A stretch of 64,000 nucleotides of DNA from Phaeobacter cretensis (lineage in GTDB: Bacteria; Pseudomonadota; Alphaproteobacteria; Rhodobacterales; Rhodobacteraceae), in contig NZ_JBKBEU010000001.1 of assembly GCF_047372505.1 (NCBI RefSeq), positions 3,596,001-3,660,000 of the forward strand. The letters run 5' to 3'. This document shows positions 26,042 to 34,422 of this stretch, in pieces. Positions within the stretch are counted from its first letter, which is position 1. Every line of letters starts with the position of its first letter. Made by a program: the position numbers and the translations under genes. The notes under the pieces are model-generated. The model was not told where the DNA came from. It saw nothing but the letters and a program-made list of their open reading frames with translations, and made no database searches.

Positions 26042-26542
26042 CTAGTTTTTCTCTAGAAACCCGCCGTATTGACCCCGTTTGAAAATCAGACCTTTACCAG
26101 GCCTGCTGGTGGTGCGTAGGACCGCACCGATGACAATGCTGTGGTCGCCGCCGTCGTGGCAGGCATGTTGCTTACAGTCGAACCGAGCGATGACATTTGG
26201 TAACACGGGTACATCGTGATCGTTGACGGTTTCTGGCACACAGGAGAAATCGTCTCCGTTGCGGGCAAAATGTATGGCCATATCCAGCTGATCTTCTGCC
26301 ATGACATGGATGGCAAAATGTGAGGCAGCAACAAAAGGATCGTGGCGTTTGGATTGGCGTGCAGGGCACCAGAGCAAAAGCGGAGGGTCCATCGAGACTG
26401 ATGTAAAGCTATTTGCTGTTATTGCCAGAGGCCCCCGATCCGTGTGCGTCGTTACTACGGTGACGCCTGTTCCAAAACATCCTAACGCGTCGCGGTAGGC
26501 CCGCAGGCTGTCAGGGCCGGGAATAAAGCTGGTTTCGGACAT
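26042..26542 (-). CDS. Flavin reductase family protein (FMN-binding split barrel)
   Basis: 166 residues from ATG 26542, where the family homology begins (SLRAYRDALGCFGTGVTVVT); the frame extends to 26659 without similarity. Signatures: ITANSFTSVSMDPPLLLWCP, FAIHVMAEDQ and HDGGDHSIVIGAVL. Such proteins reduce FMN or FAD with NAD(P)H for a separate monooxygenase. No oxygenase is adjacent. A clear paralogue is encoded at 44733-45257, where a luciferase-type monooxygenase is next door. Confidence 0.87.
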   Translation of the reverse strand: MSETSFIPGPDSLRAYRDALGCFGTGVTVVTTHTDRGPLAITANSFTSVSMDPPLLLWCPARQSKRHDPFVAASHFAIHVMAEDQLDMAIHFARNGDDFSCVPETVNDHDVPVLPNVIARFDCKQHACHDGGDHSIVIGAVLRTTSRPGKGLIFKRGQYGGFLEKN

Positions 26543-26644
26543 GCTGCGCGCCTTCACTTCTGTTGGATGCTGGGTGCCACGGGAAAAGCTCCATGTCCAC
26601 CAGCTTCCAATTTGGCACGCCCTTTTTGAAAAGCCAGAGAGGAT

Positions 26645-26678
26645 TGAAAACAGGCTCACATTTTTATGCGAGCCTGTT
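26645..26678 (-). terminator. Terminator of the acs-adk operon
   Basis: AACAGGCTC (26649-26657) and GAGCCTGTT (26670-26678) form a perfect 9-bp stem, extended inside by CAT/ATG across single mismatches. On the minus strand it is followed by TTTTC. It lies 56 bases beyond the adk stop. Confidence 0.8.
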
Positions 26679-26733
26679 CAATGTGTTGGATAAAGAGGTC
26701 GATAGACCGAAATTGTAACTTTGAGCGTGCCGG

Positions 26734-27429
26734 TCAGGCGGTTGCCGATTTGACCAGTGTGATGAGCGCACTGGCGATCTGATTGATTTCGCCCATTGCA
26801 TCGATTCGGCTCAGAACGTTCTTGCCATCGTAGTAACTGATCAACGGTGCAGTCTGCGCATGGTAGGCGGCCAAACGGCTGCCCACGGTTTCCGCATTGT
26901 CATCCGCGCGTCGCGACATTTCGGTACTGCCGCAGCTATCGCAGGTGCCGGCAACTCGGGGCTGTTTGAACTGGTCATGGTAACCCTCGCCGCAGTTACT
27001 GCAGGTGTAACGCCCGGCTACTCTGGCGACCATGGCGGCATCATCCACCTCAAGGCTGACCGCGGCATTGATACGCTGACCAGTTTCCTCAAGCAGCCGG
27101 TCCAGAGCTTCGGCCTGAACTGTGGTGCGTGGGAAGCCGTCCAGAATAACGCCTTTGGCACAGTCAGGTTCTGCAAGCCTGTCACGCAGGATGCCAATCA
27201 CAATCTCGTCGCTGACCAGTTCCCCGGATTGCATCACAGCCTTTGCCGCCAAACCGGAAGGGGTGCCAGCAGCAACCGCTGCCCGCAGCAGATCCCCAGT
27301 GGACAGCTGTACTAGTCCAAACCGCTGTTCCAACTTACGAGCTTGCGTACCTTTGCCAGCACCGGGCGGGCCAAGCAGGATCAGGACAGCAGGGCGGGTG
27401 ATTACGGCAGTTTCCATGTCAGAAATCAT
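26734..27429 (-). CDS. adk: Adenylate kinase with zinc-finger lid
   Basis: 231 residues; reversible AMP + ATP = 2 ADP. P-loop GPPGAGKGTQA, NMP-binding STGDLLRAAV, GFPRTTVQAEAL and a long LID with four cysteines (CSNCGEGY and CDSCGSTE), so a structural zinc is likely. Its ATG overlaps the acs stop (ATGA at 27426-27429), which means that it is made together with acetyl-CoA synthetase, whose product AMP is its substrate. The housekeeping adk normally sits in the ribosomal protein cluster, so this may be a second, dedicated copy. An internal ATG at 27417 is an alternative start. Confidence 0.92.
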   Translation of the reverse strand: MISDMETAVITRPAVLILLGPPGAGKGTQARKLEQRFGLVQLSTGDLLRAAVAAGTPSGLAAKAVMQSGELVSDEIVIGILRDRLAEPDCAKGVILDGFPRTTVQAEALDRLLEETGQRINAAVSLEVDDAAMVARVAGRYTCSNCGEGYHDQFKQPRVAGTCDSCGSTEMSRRADDNAETVGSRLAAYHAQTAPLISYYDGKNVLSRIDAMGEINQIASALITLVKSATA

Positions 27430-29387
27430 CCTTTGTCAGTCCGGTTTGCAATCAGATCATCCACCACCGAGGGATCCGCGAGCGTTGACGTATCACCCAG
27501 GCTGCCAAAGTCGTTCTCAGCAATTTTGCGCAAGATACGGCGCATGATCTTACCGGAGCGGGTTTTGGGCAGGCCCGGCGCCCATTGGATCACGTCCGGG
27601 CTGGCAATCGGGCCAATCTCTGTCCGTACCCAGGTCCGCAGTTCTTTCACCAAAGCGTCCGACGGCTCCCGGTCGTTCATCAGCGTGACATAGCAATAGA
27701 TGCCCTGACCCTTGATATCATGGGGATAGCCTACTACGGCGGCTTCCGCGACGGCCGCATGCGCCACCAGTGCGCTTTCGACCTCGGCGGTACCCATGCG
27801 GTGGCCAGAGACATTGATCACATCGTCAACGCGGCCGGTGATCCAATAGTCGCCATCGCCATCGCGTCGGCAGCCATCGCCGGTGAAATAATATCCTTTG
27901 TAGTCCGAAAAGTAGGTTTTCTCGAACCGTTCATGATCACCCCAGACGGAACGCATCTGGCCCGGCCAGCTGTCCTTAATGCACAGTACGCCTTCAACAC
28001 CGTTTCCAGAGATTTCATCACCTGATTGCGGATCAAGAACAACTGGGGCGATGCCAAAGAAGGGTTTCATCGCGGCGCCGGGTTTGGTCGCGTGGGCGCC
28101 GGGCAGGGGGGTCATTAGGTGACCCCCGGTTTCAGTTTGCCACCAGGTGTCTACAATCGGGCATTTGCCCTTACCGACAATGTCATTGTACCAGTTCCAG
28201 GCTTCTGGGTTGATCGGCTCGCCGACCGTGCCAAGGGTGCGCAGCGAGGACAGATCACATTTTTCGACCCATTCGTTGCCTTGGCCCATCAATGCGCGAA
28301 GTGCCGTGGGGGCGGTATAGAACTGCGTGACATTATGCTTGTCACAGACCTGCCAGAACCGGCTGGCATCTGGGTAGGTCGGCACGCCTTCGAACATCAG
28401 TGTTGTGGCACCATTGGCCAGCGGGCCATAGACAATATAGCTGTGGCCCGTGACCCAACCAACATCGGCCGTGCACCAGTAGATATCGCCTTCGTGGTAG
28501 TCAAATGTGATCTCGTGCGTCATTGCGGCATAGGTAAGATATCCGCCGGTTGTGTGAACCACGCCTTTGGGCTGACCGGTGGAGCCGGAGGTATAGAGGA
28601 TGAACAGGGGATCTTCGGCGTTCATCTCGGTTGGGGCGCAATAGTCGTCCGCTTCCAACGCCATCTCGTTGTAGTCGTAATCGCGCCCGTCCACCCAAGT
28701 GGTCTGGCCACCGGTGCGCTTAACGATCAAGCATTTCACTGTGTCTTTTGTATGTAATAGGGCAGCGTCGGCGTTCGATTTCAAAGGTGTCTTGCGACCA
28801 CCGCGGGGGGCTTCATCTGCGGTGATGATGACCTTCGCGTCGCAGCCATTGACCCGAGCTGCCAGTGCATCAGGGGAAAAACCAGCAAACACGATAGAGT
28901 GGATCGCGCCGATACGGGCGCAGGCCAGCATTGCATAGGCGGCTTCGGGGATCATGGGCAGATAGATCACCACCCGGTCGCCCTTACCTACGCCCATTGT
29001 TGTCAACACGTTTGCCATGCGGCAAACACTGGCATGGAGGTGTTTGTAGGAAATATGCTGGGCGGGTTCATCCGGACTATCGGGTTCCCAGATGATTGCT
29101 GTCTGGTCAGCCCGCGTCTCAAGATGGCGATCAATACAGTTGGCAGCTACGTTCAATGTGCCGTCGCCATACCAGTTGATCGACACGTTTCCGAGGGTGA
29201 AGTCCACATCCTTCACCTGGGTGAAGGGCTTGATCCAGTCGATCCGTTCGGCTTGCTGACGCCAGAAACCTTCGGAATCTTGCATCGAAGCTGCGTACAT
29301 TTCGTCATATTGAGCCGCATTGATATGGGCGCGTGCAACCGTCTCGTCTGACGGTGCATAGGCTTTGCTATCGCTCTCCTGGGTCAT
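27426..29387 (-). CDS. acs: Acetyl-CoA synthetase (AMP-forming)
   Basis: 653 residues, normal length. Activates acetate to acetyl-CoA via acetyl-AMP. ATG 29387 follows GGAGGGAGGG; an in-frame extension to 29453 is less likely. Motifs: YTSGSTGQPKGVVHTTGG (AMP-binding P-loop), TWWQTETGGH, YFTGDGCRRD and the C-terminal LPKTRSGKIMRR whose lysine is reversibly acetylated in Salmonella Acs. The following adenylate kinase is coupled by a 4-base overlap. The upstream region holds TTTACCTGTAAA-type elements. Confidence 0.95.
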   Translation of the reverse strand: MTQESDSKAYAPSDETVARAHINAAQYDEMYAASMQDSEGFWRQQAERIDWIKPFTQVKDVDFTLGNVSINWYGDGTLNVAANCIDRHLETRADQTAIIWEPDSPDEPAQHISYKHLHASVCRMANVLTTMGVGKGDRVVIYLPMIPEAAYAMLACARIGAIHSIVFAGFSPDALAARVNGCDAKVIITADEAPRGGRKTPLKSNADAALLHTKDTVKCLIVKRTGGQTTWVDGRDYDYNEMALEADDYCAPTEMNAEDPLFILYTSGSTGQPKGVVHTTGGYLTYAAMTHEITFDYHEGDIYWCTADVGWVTGHSYIVYGPLANGATTLMFEGVPTYPDASRFWQVCDKHNVTQFYTAPTALRALMGQGNEWVEKCDLSSLRTLGTVGEPINPEAWNWYNDIVGKGKCPIVDTWWQTETGGHLMTPLPGAHATKPGAAMKPFFGIAPVVLDPQSGDEISGNGVEGVLCIKDSWPGQMRSVWGDHERFEKTYFSDYKGYYFTGDGCRRDGDGDYWITGRVDDVINVSGHRMGTAEVESALVAHAAVAEAAVVGYPHDIKGQGIYCYVTLMNDREPSDALVKELRTWVRTEIGPIASPDVIQWAPGLPKTRSGKIMRRILRKIAENDFGSLGDTSTLADPSVVDDLIANRTDKG

Positions 29388-29989
29388 GATGGTGTCCCTC
29401 CCTCCAGTCTGTTCTCGGATTGGCACACCACAGCGCTCGGCGAGATGTGTCAAATCTTTTCCGTCATCCGCAGCGATAATACCCGAGCTTGAAAATAAGG
29501 AAATAAGTGTCCGGGGAATAACAGTTTACCTGTAAATCTATTTCCGCCGCGACTGAAAATTGTAAACTTCTTATTGGTGGGATTATTTAAAGTGTTTTTT
29601 ATCAATATATTAGATGTAAACGTTGAGGCGGATGTGGGGCGCCGGAGCACCTCGCCTAGCTTTGGGCTGGCGTTATCGCTGGGAGGTGACTGGCTCCATG
29701 ACCTGCGGCAAACTGTTTCAGGTGGATGACCACAGAGCCGATCGGCGCGATATGGCGTCGGGTACCTAGCGGTCCATATTTCCGCAAAGTGAAACGGTTT
29801 CGCACTCAATCGGCGCTTGCGTGATCCGGGGTTGGCAGAACCATGGCTTAGCGCTAGCGTGTTCCCAGATGCTCGCAACTTTGCGGTTCTGAGGGCCAGG
29901 ATCAGATGATCACCAAGCGGCCCGGTACCCGGTCAATGCCCTGGTGCCAGAACGATGTAAGGCGCAAGGGCACAAACCGGGAGGAACTC
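29388..29989. promoter_or_regulatory. 602-base divergent intergenic region between acs and the TRAP operon
   Basis: No convincing gene; a 142-codon minus-strand frame (29450-29878) looks random. Seen: inverted repeat TTTACCTGTAAA at 29525-29536, TTGTAAAC near 29560 and ATGTAAACG near 29614 in an AT-rich stretch on the acs side. On the TRAP side are GAAACGGTTTC at 29791-29801 and CGCAACTTTGCG at 29874-29885. These are candidate operators on each side. Confidence 0.4.
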
Positions 29990-31006
29990 ATGAAGACTTA
30001 TCTGACCGCCGCTACAGCGGCGATTGCTGGCCTATCGATTGCAGGTAGTGCTGCTGCGACTGAATGGAACGTCTCTGTCTGGGGCAAGCGCCGCGCCTTT
30101 ACTGAGCATGTAGAAAAACTGGCCGAGTTGGTATCCGAGAAGACTGACGGCGCATTTACAATGAACGTCAGCTATGGCGGTCTTTCCAAGAATAAGGAAA
30201 ACCTCGACGGTATTTCCATCGGTGCGTTTGAGATGGCGCAGTTCTGCGCGGGCTACCACCGTGACAAGAACCCATCAATCACGGTGCTGGAGCTGCCGTT
30301 TCTTGGCGTGAACAATCTTGAAGAAGAAGTCGCCGTCAGCCACGCGGTTTACGCCCATCCTGCAGTTCAAAAAGATCTGGCACGCTGGAATGCGAAACTG
30401 CTCATGACCTCTCCCATGCCCCAATATAATATCGTGGGTACCGGTGAGGCCCGTGATGAGCTGGGTGAGTTCAAGGATATGCGTGTCCGTGCCACTGGTG
30501 GTATCGGCAAAGCGTTTTCTGCCGTAGGAGCGGTGCCGACATCGGTAACCGCAACTGAGGCGTATAACGCTATGGAGTCAGGCGTTGTTGATACCGTTGC
30601 CTTTGCCCAGCATGCGCATCTGAGCTTTGGCACGATCAATAAGGCGGATTGGTGGACCGAGAACCTAAACCCAGGTACGGTAAACTGTCCGGTGGTTGTG
30701 AACACTGACGCATATGATGCCCTGAGCGATGCTGAGCGTGAAGCGCTTGACAGTTCGATCGAGGAATCCATCGCACATTATTTGGCAAACTACGCTGCTC
30801 TTCTTGAGAAATGGGACAGTGTTCTGGCCGAAAAAGGTGTGGCGAAAGTAACCATATCTGAGGATCAACTGGCTGAGTTCCGCAAAGTTGCAGCCGACCC
30901 GATCCGCGAACAGTGGATCGCCGACATGAGCGGGCAAGGCCTTCCTGCTCAAGAGCTATACGATTTGGTTCAGAAAACTCTGAGCGACCATCGCTCAGGC
31001 AGCTGA
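29990..31006 (+). CDS. TRAP transporter substrate-binding protein DctP
   Basis: 338 residues from ATG 29990 with GGGAGGAA upstream. Sec signal peptide of about 23 residues (AGSAAA-TEW). The DctP fold is supported by EWNVSVWGKRRAFTEHVEKL at the start of the mature protein, DMRVRATGGIGKAFSAVG with the ligand-binding Arg region, and TEAYNAMESGVVDTVAF. It delivers a carboxylate-type solute to the membrane subunits encoded just downstream. Ligand not identifiable by sequence. Confidence 0.9.
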   Translation: MKTYLTAATAAIAGLSIAGSAAATEWNVSVWGKRRAFTEHVEKLAELVSEKTDGAFTMNVSYGGLSKNKENLDGISIGAFEMAQFCAGYHRDKNPSITVLELPFLGVNNLEEEVAVSHAVYAHPAVQKDLARWNAKLLMTSPMPQYNIVGTGEARDELGEFKDMRVRATGGIGKAFSAVGAVPTSVTATEAYNAMESGVVDTVAFAQHAHLSFGTINKADWWTENLNPGTVNCPVVVNTDAYDALSDAEREALDSSIEESIAHYLANYAALLEKWDSVLAEKGVAKVTISEDQLAEFRKVAADPIREQWIADMSGQGLPAQELYDLVQKTLSDHRSGS

Positions 31007-31018
31007 TCACCAGTAAAT

Positions 31019-31058
31019 AAGAAAGGGCCGAGTACAATGCTTCGGCCCTTTCTTTCTT
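31019..31058 (+). terminator. Strong hairpin between dctP and dctQ
   Basis: AAGAAAGGGCCGA (31019-31031) and TCGGCCCTTTCTT (31042-31054) are exact reverse complements (13 bp), followed by TCTT. It looks like a rho-independent terminator but lies inside the TRAP operon, so it probably lets only part of the transcripts read into dctQM. Confidence 0.85.
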
Positions 31059-31089
31059 AAGTCCACTCTAGACACATCGGGGGCAGGGC

Positions 31090-31740
31090 ATGGCAGGCAG
31101 TGCGGCGGTGCTGGAAGACGGCAGCCTTATCAGCCGTTTGGACAGGCGTTTATTGCGACTGGAGCGTGGCTTGGCTTTGGTGAGCGGGCTTGCGGTGTTT
31201 TCGCTCATGGTGCTGGCTGTGGTGTCAGTCGGCGGGCGTAACGGGTTTAATGCACCGCTACCGGGTTACGTTGATTGGATCGAGCAGGTGATGCCGCTTA
31301 TCGCTTTCATGGGCATCTCCTTTGTCCAGCGCGACGGGAGCCATATCCGGATGGATCTGGTGATCTCTTCTTTGCGCGGCCGGGCGTTGTGGTTGTTTGA
31401 GCTGATTTCGGTGTTGTTGATACTGACTCTCATGGTGGCACTTGTCTGGGGCAGCTGGTCACATTTCCTGCGTTCGTTTGACTTTGCTGCGCCTTTGTGG
31501 AGCCGCGATAGCTCCATCGATATCGGTCTCCCGATCTGGCCTGCCAAACTACTGGTACCGGTGGCCTTTGGCGTGTTGTGTTTGCGGCTTATGCTTCAGG
31601 TCTGGGGCTATGGTCGCGCGCTGGTGCTGGGGCTGGCCCGACCGGCTGCCGTGCCCCTGGTTCAAAGCGCTGCCGAACAAGCGGCGGCTGAAGCCGAACA
31701 TCTGGGCGGGGTTTCAGCCACTGCCAGTGACCGCGATTAA
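31090..31740 (+). CDS. TRAP transporter small permease DctQ
   Basis: 216 residues with four hydrophobic segments; FSLMVLAVVSVGGRNGFNAP and VDWIEQVMPLIAFMGISFVQ with RDGSHIRMDLV are the DctQ pattern. Lies between dctP and dctM, 83 bases after dctP and 11 before dctM. The C-terminal 35 residues are an Ala/Glu-rich cytoplasmic tail. Confidence 0.88.
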   Translation: MAGSAAVLEDGSLISRLDRRLLRLERGLALVSGLAVFSLMVLAVVSVGGRNGFNAPLPGYVDWIEQVMPLIAFMGISFVQRDGSHIRMDLVISSLRGRALWLFELISVLLILTLMVALVWGSWSHFLRSFDFAAPLWSRDSSIDIGLPIWPAKLLVPVAFGVLCLRLMLQVWGYGRALVLGLARPAAVPLVQSAAEQAAAEAEHLGGVSATASDRD

Positions 31741-31751
31741 AAGGGCAGAAC

Positions 31752-33155
31752 ATGGAACCCATCGAAATTGGCCTCTGGGTAAGCGGCTTTCTTCTGGCGA
31801 CGGTGCTGCTGGGTATGCGGGTGGCGTTTGCCGCTGGTTTGGCAGGGTTGGTAGGCCTTGTGTGGATCTTCTGGGCGAAGTTCGGCTACGATCCTGCGCG
31901 GTTTACCAAGGCTGCGACCATTGCGATAAAAACCGCGGGGCAGGTACCGCATTCCAAAGTGTCTTCGCAAGCCCTGAGCCTGATACCGACCTTCATTCTG
32001 ATTGGCTACCTTGCCTATTATGCAGGCCTCACCAAAGCACTATTTGAGGCCGCGAAACGTTGGTTGGCCTGGGTGCCGGGTGGTTTGGCGGTTTCAACCG
32101 TGTTTGCCACCGCGGGTTTTGCCGCAGTATCCGGTGCTTCTGTCGCGACCTCTGCGGTCTTTGCCCGTATCGCGATCCCCGAGATGCTGGCCATTGGCTA
32201 TGACAAACGCTTCGCCGCAGGTGTTGTGGCTGCCGGGGGCACGCTTGCCTCGCTGATCCCTCCATCTGCTATTCTGGTGATTTATGCGATTATCGTTGAG
32301 CAGGATGTGGGGAAACTGCTGCTTGCAGGTTTTATCCCAGGTGCGTTTTCTGCGTTGGTATATGGTTTGCTGATTATCGGCATGGCCATGACGATAAAGG
32401 GGTTCGGCCCGGCTGTGACCGGCTTTACTTGGCGCGAACGTCTGATCTCACTACCACCGGCGCTGCCGATAGTCTTTGTCGTCGCGACCATCATATTATT
32501 TGTTTACAACCCCTTTGGCGGTGATGCTTGGGGGACCCCTACCGAAGGCGGCGCGATTGGGGCCTTTGTCGTTTTTCTGATGGCGCTTTATCGCGGCATG
32601 CGTTGGGCCGAGTTTAAGGACGCTCTATTGGAAACGGCCAAGCTCTCGGTAATGATCTTTACGATCATTTGGGGTGTTCTGGTCTATGTGCGGTTCTTGG
32701 GCTTTGCCGAGCTGCCAGCGGCATTCTCCGATTGGATCACGTCTCTTACCTTGTCGCCAATGCTGATTTTGGTTTGCATCCTGCTGGCCTATGCGGTGCT
32801 GGGCATGTTCATGGATGCTATCGGTATGCTGCTTTTGACCTTGCCGGTTGTCTATCCGGCGGTGATGGCGCTCAACGGTGGTGAATATGTGTCCGCCGCT
32901 GAAAGCACCTTTGGTATGTCGGGGCCCATGTGTGCGATCTGGTTCGGCATCTTGGTGGTGAAGATGGCAGAGTTCTGTCTGATCACACCTCCTATCGGGC
33001 TAAACTGCTTTGTAGTGGCAGGGGTGCGCGACGATCTGACCGTGCAGGATGTGTTCAAAGGCGTTACACCCTTCTTTATCGCAGATGGGATCACTATAGC
33101 GATTTTGGTGGCCTTCCCCTCGATAGTTCTTTGGTTACCAAGCCTCGCCGGATAA
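31752..33155 (+). CDS. TRAP transporter large permease DctM
   Basis: 467 residues, about 12 hydrophobic segments. Typical DctM features: SGASVATSAVFARIAIPEML, GVVAAGGTLASLIPPSAILVIY, and LLTLPVVYPAV after FMDAIGMLL. With DctQ it forms the sodium-coupled membrane complex. It ends the operon; the following gap carries a 16-bp palindrome at 33166-33181. Confidence 0.92.
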   Translation: MEPIEIGLWVSGFLLATVLLGMRVAFAAGLAGLVGLVWIFWAKFGYDPARFTKAATIAIKTAGQVPHSKVSSQALSLIPTFILIGYLAYYAGLTKALFEAAKRWLAWVPGGLAVSTVFATAGFAAVSGASVATSAVFARIAIPEMLAIGYDKRFAAGVVAAGGTLASLIPPSAILVIYAIIVEQDVGKLLLAGFIPGAFSALVYGLLIIGMAMTIKGFGPAVTGFTWRERLISLPPALPIVFVVATIILFVYNPFGGDAWGTPTEGGAIGAFVVFLMALYRGMRWAEFKDALLETAKLSVMIFTIIWGVLVYVRFLGFAELPAAFSDWITSLTLSPMLILVCILLAYAVLGMFMDAIGMLLLTLPVVYPAVMALNGGEYVSAAESTFGMSGPMCAIWFGILVVKMAEFCLITPPIGLNCFVVAGVRDDLTVQDVFKGVTPFFIADGITIAILVAFPSIVLWLPSLAG

Positions 33156-33165
33156 TTTTTCAAAG

Positions 33166-33181
33166 CTTACAAATTTGTAAG
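33166..33181. promoter_or_regulatory. Perfect 16-bp palindrome CTTACAAATTTGTAAG
   Basis: CTTACAAA and TTTGTAAG are exact reverse complements without a spacer, 10 bases after the dctM stop and about 96 before the PepSY gene start. It has no loop and no U-run, so an operator for the PepSY gene is likelier than a terminator. Confidence 0.5.
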
Positions 33182-33276
33182 GAGCCGGAAGAGACCATGT
33201 AACTCTGAACCGCCAAGTTACTCTCATCAGCCGGGGCGCTTTAAACGTTCCGGTCATACCGAAGAGAGGAAAGTTC

Positions 33277-33735
33277 ATGATTACCAAGACCACCGCTAGT
33301 ATCGTTATGACAGCCACGCTGATCGCCTTTGGATTTGCTGCTCAGACCACGCGTGCAGAAACGACTTCAGAGCCAGAGCTGAGCTACGAACAGATGTTAA
33401 ACGCTCCGGTTAGTCTTGAACGGGCTATGGCCATTGCCAAAGAACAGGCAAAGGGCCGTCTGGTAGAGATCGTCTTGAGTGACTTCAACAATCAGCCGGT
33501 ATTTGAGGCTGTCATCGCTGAACCTACCAGCCTGACCGAGGTCGTCATCAGCGCCACCGACGGTGGCGTTCTAAGCACCGCACGTCAGACGGCTGCAACG
33601 CCCGAGATCTTGCAGCAGTTGCTGGAAGAAGACGACTTTGGCGAAGTGATGGAATGTGTCGCCATGATGGACGTTATGTTCGAGGATGACATCCTTATTG
33701 AAGGCGAGTGCGATGGACACAGCGACAAAGGTTAA
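33277..33735 (+). CDS. Secreted PepSY-domain protein
   Basis: 152 residues. Signal peptide ends at about residue 27 (TTRA-ETT). The mature part has a single PepSY-like unit (LERAMAIAKEQAKGRLVEIV, then NNQPVFEAVI), followed by an acidic C-terminus (LLEEDDFGEVMECV; FEDDILIEGECDGH). GAGAGGAAA precedes the start. Proteins of this kind are common periplasmic partners or targets of two-component systems; one is encoded at 34423-36553. Substrate or partner unknown. Confidence 0.75.
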   Translation: MITKTTASIVMTATLIAFGFAAQTTRAETTSEPELSYEQMLNAPVSLERAMAIAKEQAKGRLVEIVLSDFNNQPVFEAVIAEPTSLTEVVISATDGGVLSTARQTAATPEILQQLLEEDDFGEVMECVAMMDVMFEDDILIEGECDGHSDKG

Positions 33736-33757
33736 ACCTCGACGCTGACCAACTGCT

Positions 33758-33850
33758 GCTATCCGGTTTTTTGCCCCTAACATCTTTGGGTAGGCCGGAT
33801 AGCGGCGCAGACTTCTAGTTGACATTTTTTTGCCGCTGCGGATAGCGGCC
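33758..33850. repeat. Three copies of a GGATAGC element after the PepSY gene
   Basis: GCTATCCGG (33758-33766) is the reverse complement of CCGGATAGC (33795-33803), and a third copy GCGGATAGCGG lies near 33837-33848. The first two can form a long-loop hairpin containing a T-run (33767-33772), possibly a terminator; the third suggests a protein-binding repeat. Confidence 0.4.
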
Positions 33851-33918
33851 ATCGTCGAACGATCCACGGCCCACACTCCGGGCGCGGATCAGTCGGACGA
33901 TGACGGAGATACGAACCA

Positions 33919-34287
33919 ATGAGAATGATAATGGCCGGATGTGCACTGCTTGCGACCCTGGGTGCCTGCAGCGACAGCTTTGAGGAACCGCTTCTGATCG
34001 ATGGACCCAAACAGTTGGGGTTTGAGGCGGATCTAGGGGCGTGCCGCGCCTTGGCAGAAGGGCACACAGACAAAACACTGAAATCGAAGGCTATTCAAGG
34101 AGCTGTGATCGGTGGCATCATCGGTGCTGTAGATAGTGAAGATGGAGACCGTGGGGATGATGCTTTGGTCGGGGCGGTGCTTGGCGGAGGTGTCGGCGCG
34201 CTTGAAGGACAAAATGAGCGTGACAAGGAGCGGCGCACCATCCTTATCCGTTGTATGCAGGGGCGTGGGCATCGTGTCCTTGCATAA
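33919..34287 (+). CDS. Lipoprotein with glycine-zipper domain
   Basis: 122 residues. Signal peptide with lipobox LGAC (Cys at residue 17) and Ser/Asp following, so a membrane-anchored lipoprotein. The middle contains a glycine-zipper-like hydrophobic pair (GAVIGGIIGAV and GAVLGGGVGAL) as in SlyB/OmpA-lipoprotein-like families. Two later cysteines (ACRAL, IRCMQ) may pair. Lies between the PepSY gene and a two-component system. Function not known. Confidence 0.72.
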   Translation: MRMIMAGCALLATLGACSDSFEEPLLIDGPKQLGFEADLGACRALAEGHTDKTLKSKAIQGAVIGGIIGAVDSEDGDRGDDALVGAVLGGGVGALEGQNERDKERRTILIRCMQGRGHRVLA

Positions 34288-34422
34288 TACTTGGACGTTA
34301 CGGCGTCCGGGATCGGCGTGCGGCCTCGGGCTGTTCACAGGTACACGGTGTCGTCCGACTGCGGTACCAAAGGGTCACTTCGGTGGCTCTTTGGTCGAGC
34401 AATTTAATTTGCCGGTGCACTG

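Noticed and set aside
29450..29878. 142-codon minus-strand frame upstream of acs
   Set aside because: No ribosome site, low-complexity and charged mixture without a domain; the region is better explained as a divergent promoter.
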